A DNA stretch of 64,000 nucleotides. Origin: Apostichopus japonicus (taxonomy: Eukaryota; Echinodermata; Holothuroidea; Aspidochirotida; Stichopodidae). The translations under genes and the position numbers were made by a program. Below, in pieces: positions 1-10,879 of this stretch. The stretch is taken from positions 14,490,310 to 14,554,309 of the forward strand of contig NC_092575.1 of assembly GCF_037975245.1 (NCBI RefSeq). The letters run 5' to 3'. Within the stretch, counting starts at the first letter, position 1. Each line of letters opens with the position of its first letter. Below the pieces are notes generated by a model. It was not told the DNA's origin, made no database searches, and saw only the letters and a list, made by a program, of their open reading frames with translations.

Positions 1-430
1 CAATGTAAAAGAGTACCATAATGCGTCTTGCCTGGTCCAAAGAGTGCTTGACCAATTAAACTGACCCCTAAATCATCATTTTCTTTAAATAAGTGTATCA
101 GGATCTGAGAAAAACCTTTTAGATACCAATCACAACCAGCACGCCTTGGACCACCTAACCAATGTGTCATATGAACTCTAATGACAATGTAGAAGAGTAC
201 CATAATGCGTCTTGCCCGGTCCAAAGAGTGCTTGACCAATTAAACTGACCCCTAAATCATCATTTTCTTTAAATAAGTGTATCAGGACCTGAAAAAAACC
301 TTTTAGATACCAATCACAACCAGCACGCCTTGGACCACCTAACCAATGTGTCATATGAACTCTAATGACAATGTAGAAGAGTACCATAATGCGTCTTGCC
401 CGGCCCAAACAGTGCTTGACCAATTAAAAT
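1..430. repeat. 184-bp tandem satellite, about 2.3 copies
   Basis: A unit beginning caatgtaaaagagtaccata recurs at 1, 185 and 369, an exact 184-bp period with only a few substitutions (for example tgcctggtcc versus tgcccggtcc). The third copy breaks off near 428. The array probably continues leftward outside the window. Open frames inside it simply repeat with the period and are not genes. Confidence 0.93.
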
Positions 431-434
431 GACC

Positions 435-560
435 AACTTGTTTCGGAGATGAAACTTTTATCAGACGTTTGTAAAACAAACTGATCGACTGCATTCTGAG
501 AGAAGTTAAAGCATGCCCAGTCAATTTACTGGTATGATAGCAACTTCGTGTACAAATGGA
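435..560 (+). repeat. Dispersed repeat A, copy 1
   Basis: The stretch with actttttatcagacg-like sequence, tgcattctgagagaa and catgcccagtcaatttactgg reappears in inverted orientation at about 21898-22075. Both copies lie a short distance upstream of a copy of dispersed repeat B, so A and B may be parts of one element with a rearranged segment. I see no coding potential. Confidence 0.6.
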
Positions 561-687
561 GCTAATAAAAAATCGTGATATACACTTGTCCACACAGCGG
601 ACGTGTATAACGTCTGTTCCGGTTAGCGGCATCCGTAATACCACCACACCTGCTACGAAGGTTAGATATACGCTCAACAATTATTAC

Positions 688-790
688 ACAGTCTCAGTCT
701 CGATGCAAGGGGACTGGGGTTGAGAGCGGATTAGACGTTTGGTTGTTTGTTCTTCGTGCCCATGTTCTTTCTTGGGTGAGTTTCCTTACG
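688..790 (+). repeat. Dispersed repeat B, copy 1
   Basis: About 100 bp with cagtctcgatgcaagggga, gagcggat and cgtgcccatgttctttc. The same order of blocks occurs at 22306-22405 and 37982-38092 in the same orientation, with roughly 80-90% identity by eye. Family unknown; no terminal repeats or tail are evident. The interval 790-1270 shows no gene that I can support. Confidence 0.7.
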
Positions 791-1269
791 AAGTACTAAA
801 CATACTATCCGGCATAATATTGCAGCAGGAATGACACTTTATAGGAACTCTGTGGCAATAGTTGAATTGCATTACCATGCATATTTTTATGCTAAATTTC
901 ATTGCAACGTGATACTCATGGGTTCTTTAGATATGGATCTGTTAGTAAAATTAATTATGCTATGTATTTAATGATGTAATCGAATTAACACTATAGGTAC
1001 AGCACTATATATATTATTGGCCAAGTTGTCTTTAATAGTCAGCTATATTATATGGAACGAAACCAATATTTTTCTTGGGAAAGATTGTTCATTGGTTGAT
1101 ATTTAATCAGTGTATCTATGTCGAACAATTCAGTTTAAACATGTAAACTCTATGGAATAACCATGACCGTTTGAATGTTTTACTTGGCTAACAATAAACA
1201 ACATCTTTCAATCGAAATTAGTCTATACCAATGTATGCAAGTTAATTGAGCTGCTATCAACCAACCGAT

Positions 1270-1520
1270 GACTTTCTGTAAAATGATGGCGCTAGTTTTA
1301 AACTATGTTTATTTTATTTGAAATATTACAATGGCTTTTAAAAGCATTAGTACATGCAATATTTGGAGAATAGCGCCTCGTTTTCAGTGGATGGTGGCTC
1401 TAAACATGTAGGTCTCAAAGCGTGTTTCGACCCCTGGTCATATATAGGCAAGGATTCACGCACACCACCCAGGACACTTCTGGTAGAATTGACCGACCCT
1501 CTTCGCATCCTCCCGGGTTG
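1270..1520 (+). repeat. Dispersed repeat C, copy 1
   Basis: Blocks ggagaatagcgcctc, ttttcagtggatggtggct, caaggattcacgcac and cgcatcctcccgggtt recur in the same order at about 39090-39330 and in reverse orientation at about 21060-21260. The copy ends beside a run of 14 G at 1520-1533. The open frame across it (1354-1539) is repeat sequence rather than a gene. Confidence 0.75.
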
Positions 1521-1913
1521 GGGGGGGGGGGGGTGGTAGGGTTAGGGCATACTGAGATCGGATATTTTGTACACTTGACAAACTGTAATTGGTCTTCATA
1601 AATTTTCATAGTCTTCCTAAATTGTGGCCTTTGCGGGAAAAGTTTCCCAAAAAGATTTGGATTCCCCTGCCCCTATACTAATGCATTTATTATGACGCTG
1701 GGTTTATCTAATACACAATGTGTTGATCATCGTTGTATTTATTTTATTCTGATCCATAATCAGATTGTGGTAATTTGGTATAGACTACTTTTCATAACAT
1801 ATTGTACCGTATAACGCCGTTTTCATATTTTAAAATGCCCTCCCCACTATGTTAATCACCCAGTCAATTACGGACGTAAAATTGTAACACAACAAGAACG
1901 AAAAACAGAATAA

Positions 1914-3535
1914 TGAAAGTCACCCTATAGTTCACATACAGGGTTATAGCTAGGAGATTGTGAGTGCTGGTTAAATCAATTTGCGAAGCGTAGCGAGCGT
2001 AGCGAGCGTAGCGAGCGTAGCGAGGGTAGCGAGCGTAGCGAGCGAAGCTCTCGCATCTCACGGCCGGGGGTCCAGGGCCCGCTTAAGGGTGATTTTTGCT
2101 ACTTTTCAGATTTACAATTGGTAAATAACAGAAAAAGGTGACGTTATTATCATGTTTTACGGCAAGGGAAAGATAAATTTGTTACTTTTGTTGTATTTCA
2201 CAAGCATTTTACTATTTTTTTGTGCCGGCCAGTGGACTGTTTATTCATTTCCAATGCCGGCCGGCAGGCGTGAGTGGCGGTTACCACCGGCCGCCACCGG
2301 CCGCCACCGGCCGGCGTGGCTATAACCCTGTTCACATATAAGAAACAGTAAAAGTCCCTACAACATTAACAGCATAGTTATATATAAGAAGCAGTGTAAG
2401 TCCCTATAACAATCACCCTTTAGTTCACATACAATAAACAATTAAAGTACCTTCAAAAGTCACTCTATAGTTCATATACAAGAAACAGTAAAAGTTCCTA
2501 CAACAATAACCCTAGTTCACATACAAGAAACAGTAAACTTCCCTACAACAGTCACCCTATAGCTCACATATAAAAAAAACAGTTGAAGTACCTACAAAAG
2601 TCACTCTATAGTTCATATACAAGAAACAGTAAAAGTTCCTACAACAATAACCCTAGTTCACATACAAGAAACAGTAAACTTCCCTACAACAGTCACCCTA
2701 TAGCTCACATATAAAAAACAGTTGAAGTACCTACAATAGTCACCCTATAGTTCACATAAGAAACAGTAAAAGTCCCTACAACATCCACCCTAAAATTCAC
2801 ATACAAGAAACTGTAAAAGTCCCTACAAGAGTAACAGTATAGTTCACATACAAAAAAAACAGTTAAAGTCCCTACAACAGTCACTCTATAGTTCATATAC
2901 AAGAAACTGTAAAAGTCCCTATTACAGTAGCAGTATAGTTATATATAAGAAGCAGTGAAAGACCCTACAACAGTCACCCGATAGTTCACATACAAGAAAC
3001 AATTAAAGTCCCTACAACAGTCACCCTATATCCCATATAAGAAACAGTTAAAGACCCCACAACAGTCACCCGATAGTTCACATACAAGAAACAATTAAAG
3101 TACCGTCAGCAGTTACTCTATAGTTCATATATAAGAAACAGTAAAAGTCCCTACAACAGTCACCCTATAGCTCACATATAAGAAACATTAAAAGTCCCTA
3201 CAAAAGTCACTCTATAGTTCATGTAAAAGAAACTGTAAAAGTCCATATTACAGTAACAGTATAGTTATATATAAGAAGCAGTGAAAGACCCTACAACAGT
3301 CACCCGATAGTTCACATACAAGAAACAGTAAACTTCCCTACAACAGTCACCATATAGCTCACATAAAAAACAGTTCAAGTCCCTACAACAGTCACCTTAT
3401 AGCTCACAAATAAAAAACAGTTCAAGTACCTACAACAGTCACCCTATAGTTCACATATAGGAAACAATTAAAGTCCCTACAACAGTCACTCTATAGTTCA
3501 CATAAAAGCAACAATCAAGTACCTACAACAACGGG
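1914..3535. repeat. 45-bp minisatellite, about 26 degenerate units, interrupted by a MITE
   Basis: Units of about 45-46 bp carry the blocks cctacaacagtcaccctata, gttcacatacaagaaacag and taaaagtcc. They run from about 2331 to 3535 with many variants, and part of one more unit lies left of the inserted element at 1939-2330. Units differ by substitutions and small indels, so this is an old, diverged array. There are no unique spacers, so it is not a CRISPR-like array. Confidence 0.92.
1939..2330. mobile_element. Non-autonomous hAT-like MITE with 8-bp target duplication
   Basis: The 392-bp element begins cagggttatagc and ends gctataaccctg, a perfect 12-bp terminal inverted repeat. It is flanked on both sides by ttcacata (1931-1938 and 2331-2338), an exact 8-bp direct repeat. 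An 8-bp duplication and ends starting CAGGG are typical of hAT transposons; the family assignment is therefore inference from ends and duplication. Inside are a 10-bp tandem repeat of gcgtagcgag (about 1983-2048) and a GC-rich stretch of ccggccgcca units near the right end. No transposase is encoded. It landed in the first recognisable unit of the 45-bp minisatellite. Confidence 0.85.
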
Positions 3536-4315
3536 GCTGTTATTTACGTATCACAATGTTTCCTTTTTATGCAAATGGTTATAGCTCTTCTGTGAATAGT
3601 ATAAGAACATAATTTTTACAGGATAACATGAACAACTACGTCATATATTTATCCTGTTTAAGATCTAATATTATTATTATTAACCATGTACGTCATAGTT
3701 CAATTTCTCCATTTGAGAACGAATAAATATTTGCTGGGTACAATGCATGTATTACATATTGAGTGGTTCTCACTTCAATCAGAACTATGTAATAGTTAAA
3801 TATGTTCAAGGTTCACAAACCTCATCCATGCATGCAAACAGATTAGTCGTTAAGTTTATTTCAAAGCTGTAAGTTTTTCAGTTGTCATGGTGACTGTTAT
3901 CGTGCTTTAGAAAGATTGGGTTCATTTTCACGGTCCTGTAAGTTATAACAAAGTTTGATATTTTATTATACTAGACACAAAACACTTGTGGATGGAAGCA
4001 CAATGACATGATTCCCTGTATTCGTGCTTGTAGTTTGTTAGAATTCCTGGGGTCAAAAAGAATGAAATTTATCAAATCAGTTATTGAATGAATGCTCTGC
4101 GCAATCGTGTGTAAATGCCTTCATATGTAAGCTATGGTTAGGAGACATCAGGGTTAACCTTTACCTGTACGTATAGTCTACATGCATTTGGTCCGTGTAT
4201 AATGATATGGCGCCCCTATAATAACGAGAGAACCCTTTACTTTTCCTTTGCAAGGTGACTGTGTGGACAATGAAGCTAATGAAACATTTATGTTCAGATC
4301 TTCAGTAACTTAATA
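3536..4315. other. Intergenic sequence without recognisable gene
   Basis: AT-rich single-copy-looking sequence between the minisatellite and the GAT microsatellite. The only point of note is gttgtcatggtgac at 3881-3894, a near-palindrome resembling an RFX X-box. I see no splice-bounded open frame and no RNA gene. Confidence 0.5.
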
Positions 4316-4928
<613 letters not shown>

Positions 4929-5157
4929 GAATAAAAATTATTAAGTTCTTCCATTCTTTGTTCAGCAATATGTTCGCTGGGTAAAACTAAAAGTAGCCTA
5001 TTTTGACTACTAATTTTAAAGTGTTTCCCAGTTTAATTCAAATTAAAGTTTTCAGCTACGCAGTCTAAGAAAGTGCCGATAAGCTACACATAAAATAAAT
5101 TATCTAAAAGTTCGAGTTGATTTGTAGTTGATATATTATCCTCTTCTGTTCACACAT

Positions 5158-5579
5158 CAGTAGCGTAACTCCCATGGGCTCGGACCGTGCTGAGCCGGGG
5201 GCCCCGACCAAAAGTACCCCCACCCGCATCCCCAGCTATATTGATGCTTAGAAAAAGGGTACCTCTTTGGATAGGGAGAGCCCGTGTTTACTGGATAAGA
5301 AAAACTCATGCAAGACTGAACAAGACAATATACATATTTCACGTGATACGGAATACGGACACCATGATCATGGGCTCATTGGGTATTAATGTATGTATCG
5401 AGCTAGCTGTGTTATTTATTTTTATAATGAAAACAAAGTATATAATTAGATAGAATCAAGTAGTGTGTTACACCTTCATGAACTATTGTGAACATTTCTG
5501 CGGACGCCCTTGCTTGGACCTGATAGGGGGCCCCGTTGGTCCAGGAGCCGGGGCCCCCAGGCTCATCGTTACGCCACTG
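5158..5579. mobile_element. Second hAT-like MITE with 8-bp target duplication
   Basis: The element starts cagtagcgtaac and ends gttacgccactg, so its ends are inverted repeats with one mismatch (cagtggcgtaac in reverse). The inverted similarity continues inward to gccgggggccccg on the left and cggggcccccaggctc on the right. The flanks are tcacacat (5150-5157) and tcacaaat (5580-5587), an 8-bp duplication with one difference. Length is 422 bp and no transposase is encoded. Ends of the CAGTGGCG type with 8-bp duplications fit hAT elements. It is unrelated in sequence to the MITE at 1939-2330. Confidence 0.75.
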
Positions 5580-5587
5580 TCACAAAT

Positions 5588-7266
5588 TAATAATCGACGC
5601 ACAAAAAAAACTCAAGTTCGATCAAAAGAAAATTACAATGCCGGTATGTTAAATGAAATAATTATGAGACATTCTAATTCGCATAATATTATTATTATTA
5701 AAAATCTGACGAAAACTTTACCATACCTTGCATCTCAAGAGAGACTTGCTATTTTGGGATACATAAAAAGCGATGATTCGTGGGATAAACACACTCAATA
5801 TTTTATATTTTCACCTAATCTCACCGATATCCGGGGATCGTTTGTAACATCTGTACAGCTAACTTTGCGCTAATTGTGTGAACTTTCTATGTAACACGTA
5901 CGTACGCTATGTGTTGACCGGCTTTTGACCCTACACTATATCAATTTTTGTAGTAAAGTTGTGCATGATCAAATTTGAATATGTTATGAATGGTATGAAT
6001 GAATAACGGCTCTGGCATGCACCTAAATAAGGCTCGGTTGTGACTTTGAAGGTTGAGTATTGAACAGATGCATTCAGGCGTAATATTACACTTTACCTTT
6101 GTAGACAATAGTCTGTGTGTGCATATCCACCGCGCATAGCATCAGGGAGTGGTGGCTGTTGTGTTAAAGTTCACTTGGAAGCTAGAAGTTGTCGAGACCA
6201 CAAATCAGAACACATATAGTAGCGATCATCCAGCTTAATACAAGGTAAAACATAACCTTTTTCAATAATTTAAACATATTCATGTCATATAACAATATCA
6301 GCAGTCATATTTGCTTCATCATAAATCGCTTGCATTTTACTTTATTCCACAAGTATGCAATTGAAATAACATTTGATGGCTACCGTTGCATTCTCTATAG
6401 ACTTAAACGAAACAATACTATAGGTACTGCATGGTTAAGATAGTTAGCATATAGCATAGTTAACGTTATATATGTGTCGATAACCGACGGTAAAACTGCT
6501 TTTCGGTGATCTTTAGCTGAAGAAAAATGCATATCGTTCTTTGAATAGGATTAAAGGTAATCATGGAACAGTATGAGTATAAAGAGCAGCTATAACGTAC
6601 ATACACATACATTAGTGGACTATGGTATAGAATGACGGTGGATGATGTTGTAAGATTATTATTGATCCCGAAGTTTAGAATGCTGAAACTCATAACTTTA
6701 AACTTCTTCTCAGGTGCTCGTAAACCATTGTTATATAGGTAGCTTCAACTTTTAGTTGACGCCTAAGCTATCATTGAGAGTATATGGATCACATGTCTTT
6801 GGGGTTTTAAAGGCTTCCGTTGAATGTTGAGTTACAGTTTAATAAAGCCTTCGCACTTAACTTAACATAGGCATGTGTATATGCAACCGCTGATATAACT
6901 ATAATGCAGAAAATATTCTGTCCCACAAGTTTATTGTCATGCTTGCTAAACTCTCACTGGCCAGTCTTAAAAGTTCGAACGTACTGTAACATCATTTGCA
7001 TACTGAGACATCGACAACAAAACTACATTAAACTGGTACAGTTCTTCTTTTTTATGTCCTTCAAGAAGTCTGTTTGGAACTACGTTAGATTGAAGCTGCA
7101 ATATAATTTAAATTTTTGTTCTAAACTTGCACTAACTGAGTATAACATAAATTTTCTATCTACGTTTGAGGGAAGCACTGATGGCTTTAAAGCCTCTCAT
7201 ACTGAATCGCTATTTCTAAATCTAGTTTATTCTAACTATATATATCTAGTTGAACAAGAATACATC
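5588..7266. other. Intergenic / upstream region of the stefin gene
   Basis: AT-rich sequence with scattered short open frames and no recognisable domain. The last 360 bases are open in the same frame as stefin exon 1 (in-frame ATG at 6904), but that extension has no similarity to a stefin N terminus and is most likely 5' leader or promoter DNA. No TATA box is clear enough to call. Confidence 0.45.
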
Positions 7267-10200
7267 ATGAGTCTGACAAAGGAAGAACGCCCCAGCCTTG
7301 GTAGCATTTCGGAACCGTTTAATGCGACTATGGAACAGCAGGCGTTGCTGGCCAAGGTAAGAATGTAGACTATAATGTTTCATGTAACTAAGATTTATAC
7401 TGTCTAACATATATGAACAAAATATATATGGTTATAGGAATATCCTTACCAATGAGTTGAGCATAGCCTATAACGAATGTTCAATATTCATCATACATGT
7501 TCTTCATATCACTTTGGATACGCTATCGACACGCATGTCACCTGTATAGATATAGATGAGTCATTTGTCAAACATTGTACCCGCTTTGTGTTTACTACAT
7601 GCATGGCGTAGGTGCAGCATATAAGCGTAGGTGGCATATATGGATGTTCGTGGTATATGATTCTAGGTGCTATATAAACGTGGGCGGTAATATAATAGTA
7701 CACCATAATAGAACTGGTACACACTATAATGATATATCAATACACAGTGCATCATTTTGAATGTAGCAATCCACAGGAAAGCCTCGGAAATTGCCGAGCT
7801 ACAAGAGTGCAGGTTGTATCACATTGAAGTCTATATACAACCTAGACAGGAACATAGGATAATTACCCACCTATATGGTGCTTCCTGCTTTGTTTGAAAT
7901 TAGGACATAATATAGGCGAGACAACTAAATGCGGATCTACTCAATTTAGTAGAAGTGTGTCAAACACAAACGAAATGAATCTTCATTGAAAATGTTTACG
8001 TCATCGTCAGTTAAGTAGTATGACGTGCGTGCCCGAAGGGTTTTGAAATTATTGGACGAGAAGGTGGATTTCAAACACTCCCGATACTCTCGGAATTGAA
8101 TACCAATATCGGGAATCCTCTAAACCATTAAACACGATGGCTTAGCCAGTAGTCAGTTAAACTGCCCGGCCGATGCATATATAAATTTACTGTAATTGAA
8201 ATTATGTTAAACACTTCTATTCAATGAAAAAGTAAAAGTTTGCCTCTTATTTTGTTTAGATTAAACCACATGTCGAGAAAGCGGCTAAAACAACCTTTCA
8301 AACGTTTGAAACACACCTTTGCTGTACTCAGATTGTGAGCGGAGTCATGTATTTCTTCAAGGTAAGATCACCCTGGATCGAGAAGCTGGATGCTGCAAGA
8401 TTTTGTATAACAAGCTGTACCAAGTATACCAAAATTCTGACGGGAAAATAAAAAACGAACCATTTATGATATATCTAAGTCATCCAAGTCCTTAGATACT
8501 TTAAACATTGAGTTGTAGACAATGTTTCTACTGCTTACAATCTTCATTTTGCATTTGTACAAAAAAAAAGTCTCCCCGAAAATTTCTAAAGAAAATATCA
8601 TGTAGGGGGTATCGCTATAGAATTCGAAATTTATGCGGGATACAATATTATTGATAATATAGAATTAATATATCCTATTGTTCATAACATATTATTCTAT
8701 GTGATGAATGAACTCAGTGGCGCTCCACAAAGGCCTATACCTCTGAGAAGCTATATCCCCCCCCCCCCAGAATAGAAACCAAGGGGGTCTCAACCCCTAA
8801 CCCCCACCGGCAGACAGAATATTACAACAACAAAAATACTGATTTACAGTGCATTAAATATAAAACATGTTTGTGATGTATAACCTGCTTGAAACTTCTT
8901 CACCAATTTCAAAATTGGCAAAATATGACATAATTTTGCATATAAGCACCCTCCATTGGACCAAACTTTCTTAAAGTGGATTGACCGTTCTCCATGCACC
9001 CTTCTCATGGGCAACATAACATCTAAGGCCACTTGCATTAAATGGTGGTTGAGCCCCTGAGTGAGCTATAGGAGAAAAGCATTATGACCAATAATATAGG
9101 ATGATGATTATATGATATTATGGTATCTTGTTCATCACATGTTATCCCATATTTAATTCATGAACTAATTGGCAAAAAGCGTATAGGGTATTGTATGATG
9201 TTGATTGTCTACATTGTTTGATAGGAGTTTGTTGATTCCAATTTTAATTAGGTCCTTTTAATTAAAGTTATCTGTTGTATGCGATTCTCAAAAATTTGCA
9301 TTTTATTTTTTATAATGAATGAAGGAAAGGAATCACACACTCTGACGAATATCTTTTAAGTGCTAATAATAACATTAAAAAAACATCATCAACGCTCTAT
9401 ATGATAACTAAAAAAATGTCGCTGAAATTTGACAATTTCCCCAAACAGCTAAGAAAACGCTCATTTAATGTGAGAAATATCGCAATGTTTTGTTTCCCCA
9501 CCAACAAGATTCCAGCAACTTTAATTAAAACATCATCAAGCCGCATTTGCTTGAGGTTCGTAAGGTATAATAAGACACTTATTTTCTGTAACAGAGATAA
9601 CATTTCAAATTCTGAATCGTATTTAAACAGTATATTGCATTTTTTTCTTTGTTAATACCGTTTTAATCTAATTTGATTATATCAGAAGAAAACCGAAAAG
9701 AAAGAGTAAAAAGGAATCTTGAAAGCTGCAGCAACTTGAGTTTTTTTCTTCAACGAAAGGTCAAAAATTCAACAACAAAAAAACGTTTACTTGTATTAGA
9801 ATATCCACAATCTATATTTCACGCCATAGTTTACGTAAAATGCTATCTACCGACTGTTGTAAGAAACCAACACTGACTATATTAGTCGCAAAGATGATGT
9901 ACTTTTTAATTAGTGTTATAAAATAGTTAACGAAATATTGCTTTCAGTCAACGATGGAAATTTGACTTCTGACTACTGACCGGCCAATATTACTTACACG
10001 TTTTTAGTTACCACGCGCACAGCACACATCGTACACAATTAGTAGGCATAATTTTAGAACTTCTCATCACACTTAATATAACGTTACTGGAGCATATTTC
10101 CCTGCGAGGTCGACGAAGTTGTTTCTTCCATTCCTTCAAAAAAGTACTATTAATCGATAATATTCTCGCTACTAGTCAGTTACGGGGAAAAGTCAACACA

Positions 10201-10541
10201 TTAAGCCCTGATTCTTACATGTAAAGTAGGCTATCGCCCATTCACAACAGTTATATATACTGGTGTATAGTTTTAACCTAAAATCGTGTTGGGCGTTTTG
10301 AAAAGCACACGGTGTTCTCAAGATTTTAAAGATCAGTCTGTAATCTCAAATGTATATACATTTGGTACAAAAAAGGCAATTCTTTGAAAACGTTGCTTCT
10401 TTTTTTTTATAGGTACATATCGGAGGTGAAAAGTACATTCACGTTAAAGCGTTGAAGACATTACCAATAGATGCGGACGGTGTGGAGTTCAAGGGGTACC
10501 AGGACAATAAGACCAAAGATGACCTTATCATTTACTTCTAA
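7267..10541 (+). CDS. Stefin (type 1 cystatin), cysteine-protease inhibitor, three exons
   Basis: Exons are 7267-7356, 8260-8361 and 10413-10541, joined in phase 0, giving 106 residues and TAA. Every intron is GT..AG. Stefins are small intracellular inhibitors of papain-type proteases such as cathepsins B, L and S. The sequence shows the first-hairpin motif QxVxG as QIVSG (residues 54-58), a following YFFKVHIGGEKYIHV strand, the second-loop LP (81-82) and a GYQDNKTKDDLIIYF C-terminal strand very like vertebrate stefin B. There is no signal peptide, as expected. Exon 2 is 34 codons, matching the stefin gene pattern I know from vertebrate CSTA/CSTB. I chose the ATG at 7267 because it gives a family-sized N terminus with a Gly at residue 12. 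Adjacent cysteines at 51-52 are unusual in a family without disulfides. Intron 2 is 2 kb and holds no further coding evidence. Confidence 0.93.
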
Positions 10542-10870
10542 TTTGCCTGTAGACCTAATTGCTATGTTAATATAGGCTATTGTTCATCTCCTTTGAATTA
10601 CAAAACTGAAACTCAAAAACAAAAAAAAACAAAAAAAAATTGAAAAACTTATTTGAAGACGTGACCCATGCAATGTTTCGGTAAAATTACCTTACAATAG
10701 GATTAACCTAAGCTTCGAGTGAGCCTTTTTTATTCTTCATAACAAGATACACATATAAACATTTCTGAAGGGCTTGTTGTAGGTACATATTATCAGTGTA
10801 GTTGGTCTTAACCTTTTAAGGAAAATATGTCTTTCATCTACCTGGCATGGCGCAGTTTTTAACTTTTACA

Positions 10871-10876
10871 AATAAA
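10871..10876 (+). other. Poly(A) signal, stefin gene
   Basis: AATAAA lies 330 bases after the stefin stop, a reasonable 3' UTR length. It is the first canonical hexamer after the stop that I noticed; use of the site is inferred. Confidence 0.5.
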
Positions 10877-10879
10877 AGA

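Noticed and set aside
1354-1539. Short frame near 1.4 kb and a similar one at 39207-39479
   Set aside because: Both lie in dispersed repeat C; similarity between them reflects the repeat, not a gene family.
2331-3535. CRISPR-like appearance of regularly spaced similar blocks
   Set aside because: The whole 45-bp unit is repeated with drift; there are no unique spacers, and the DNA is eukaryotic.
5463-5873. 136-codon frame
   Set aside because: Its first third lies in the hAT-like MITE at 5158-5579 and the rest matches nothing I recognise.
6904-7266. 120-codon N-terminal extension of stefin exon 1
   Set aside because: No stefin is known with such an extension and the sequence shows no domain; the ATG at 7267 gives the family length.
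8714-9060. Possible third hAT-like element starting cagtggcgctcc
   Set aside because: I found no matching inverted end or 8-bp duplication on the right.
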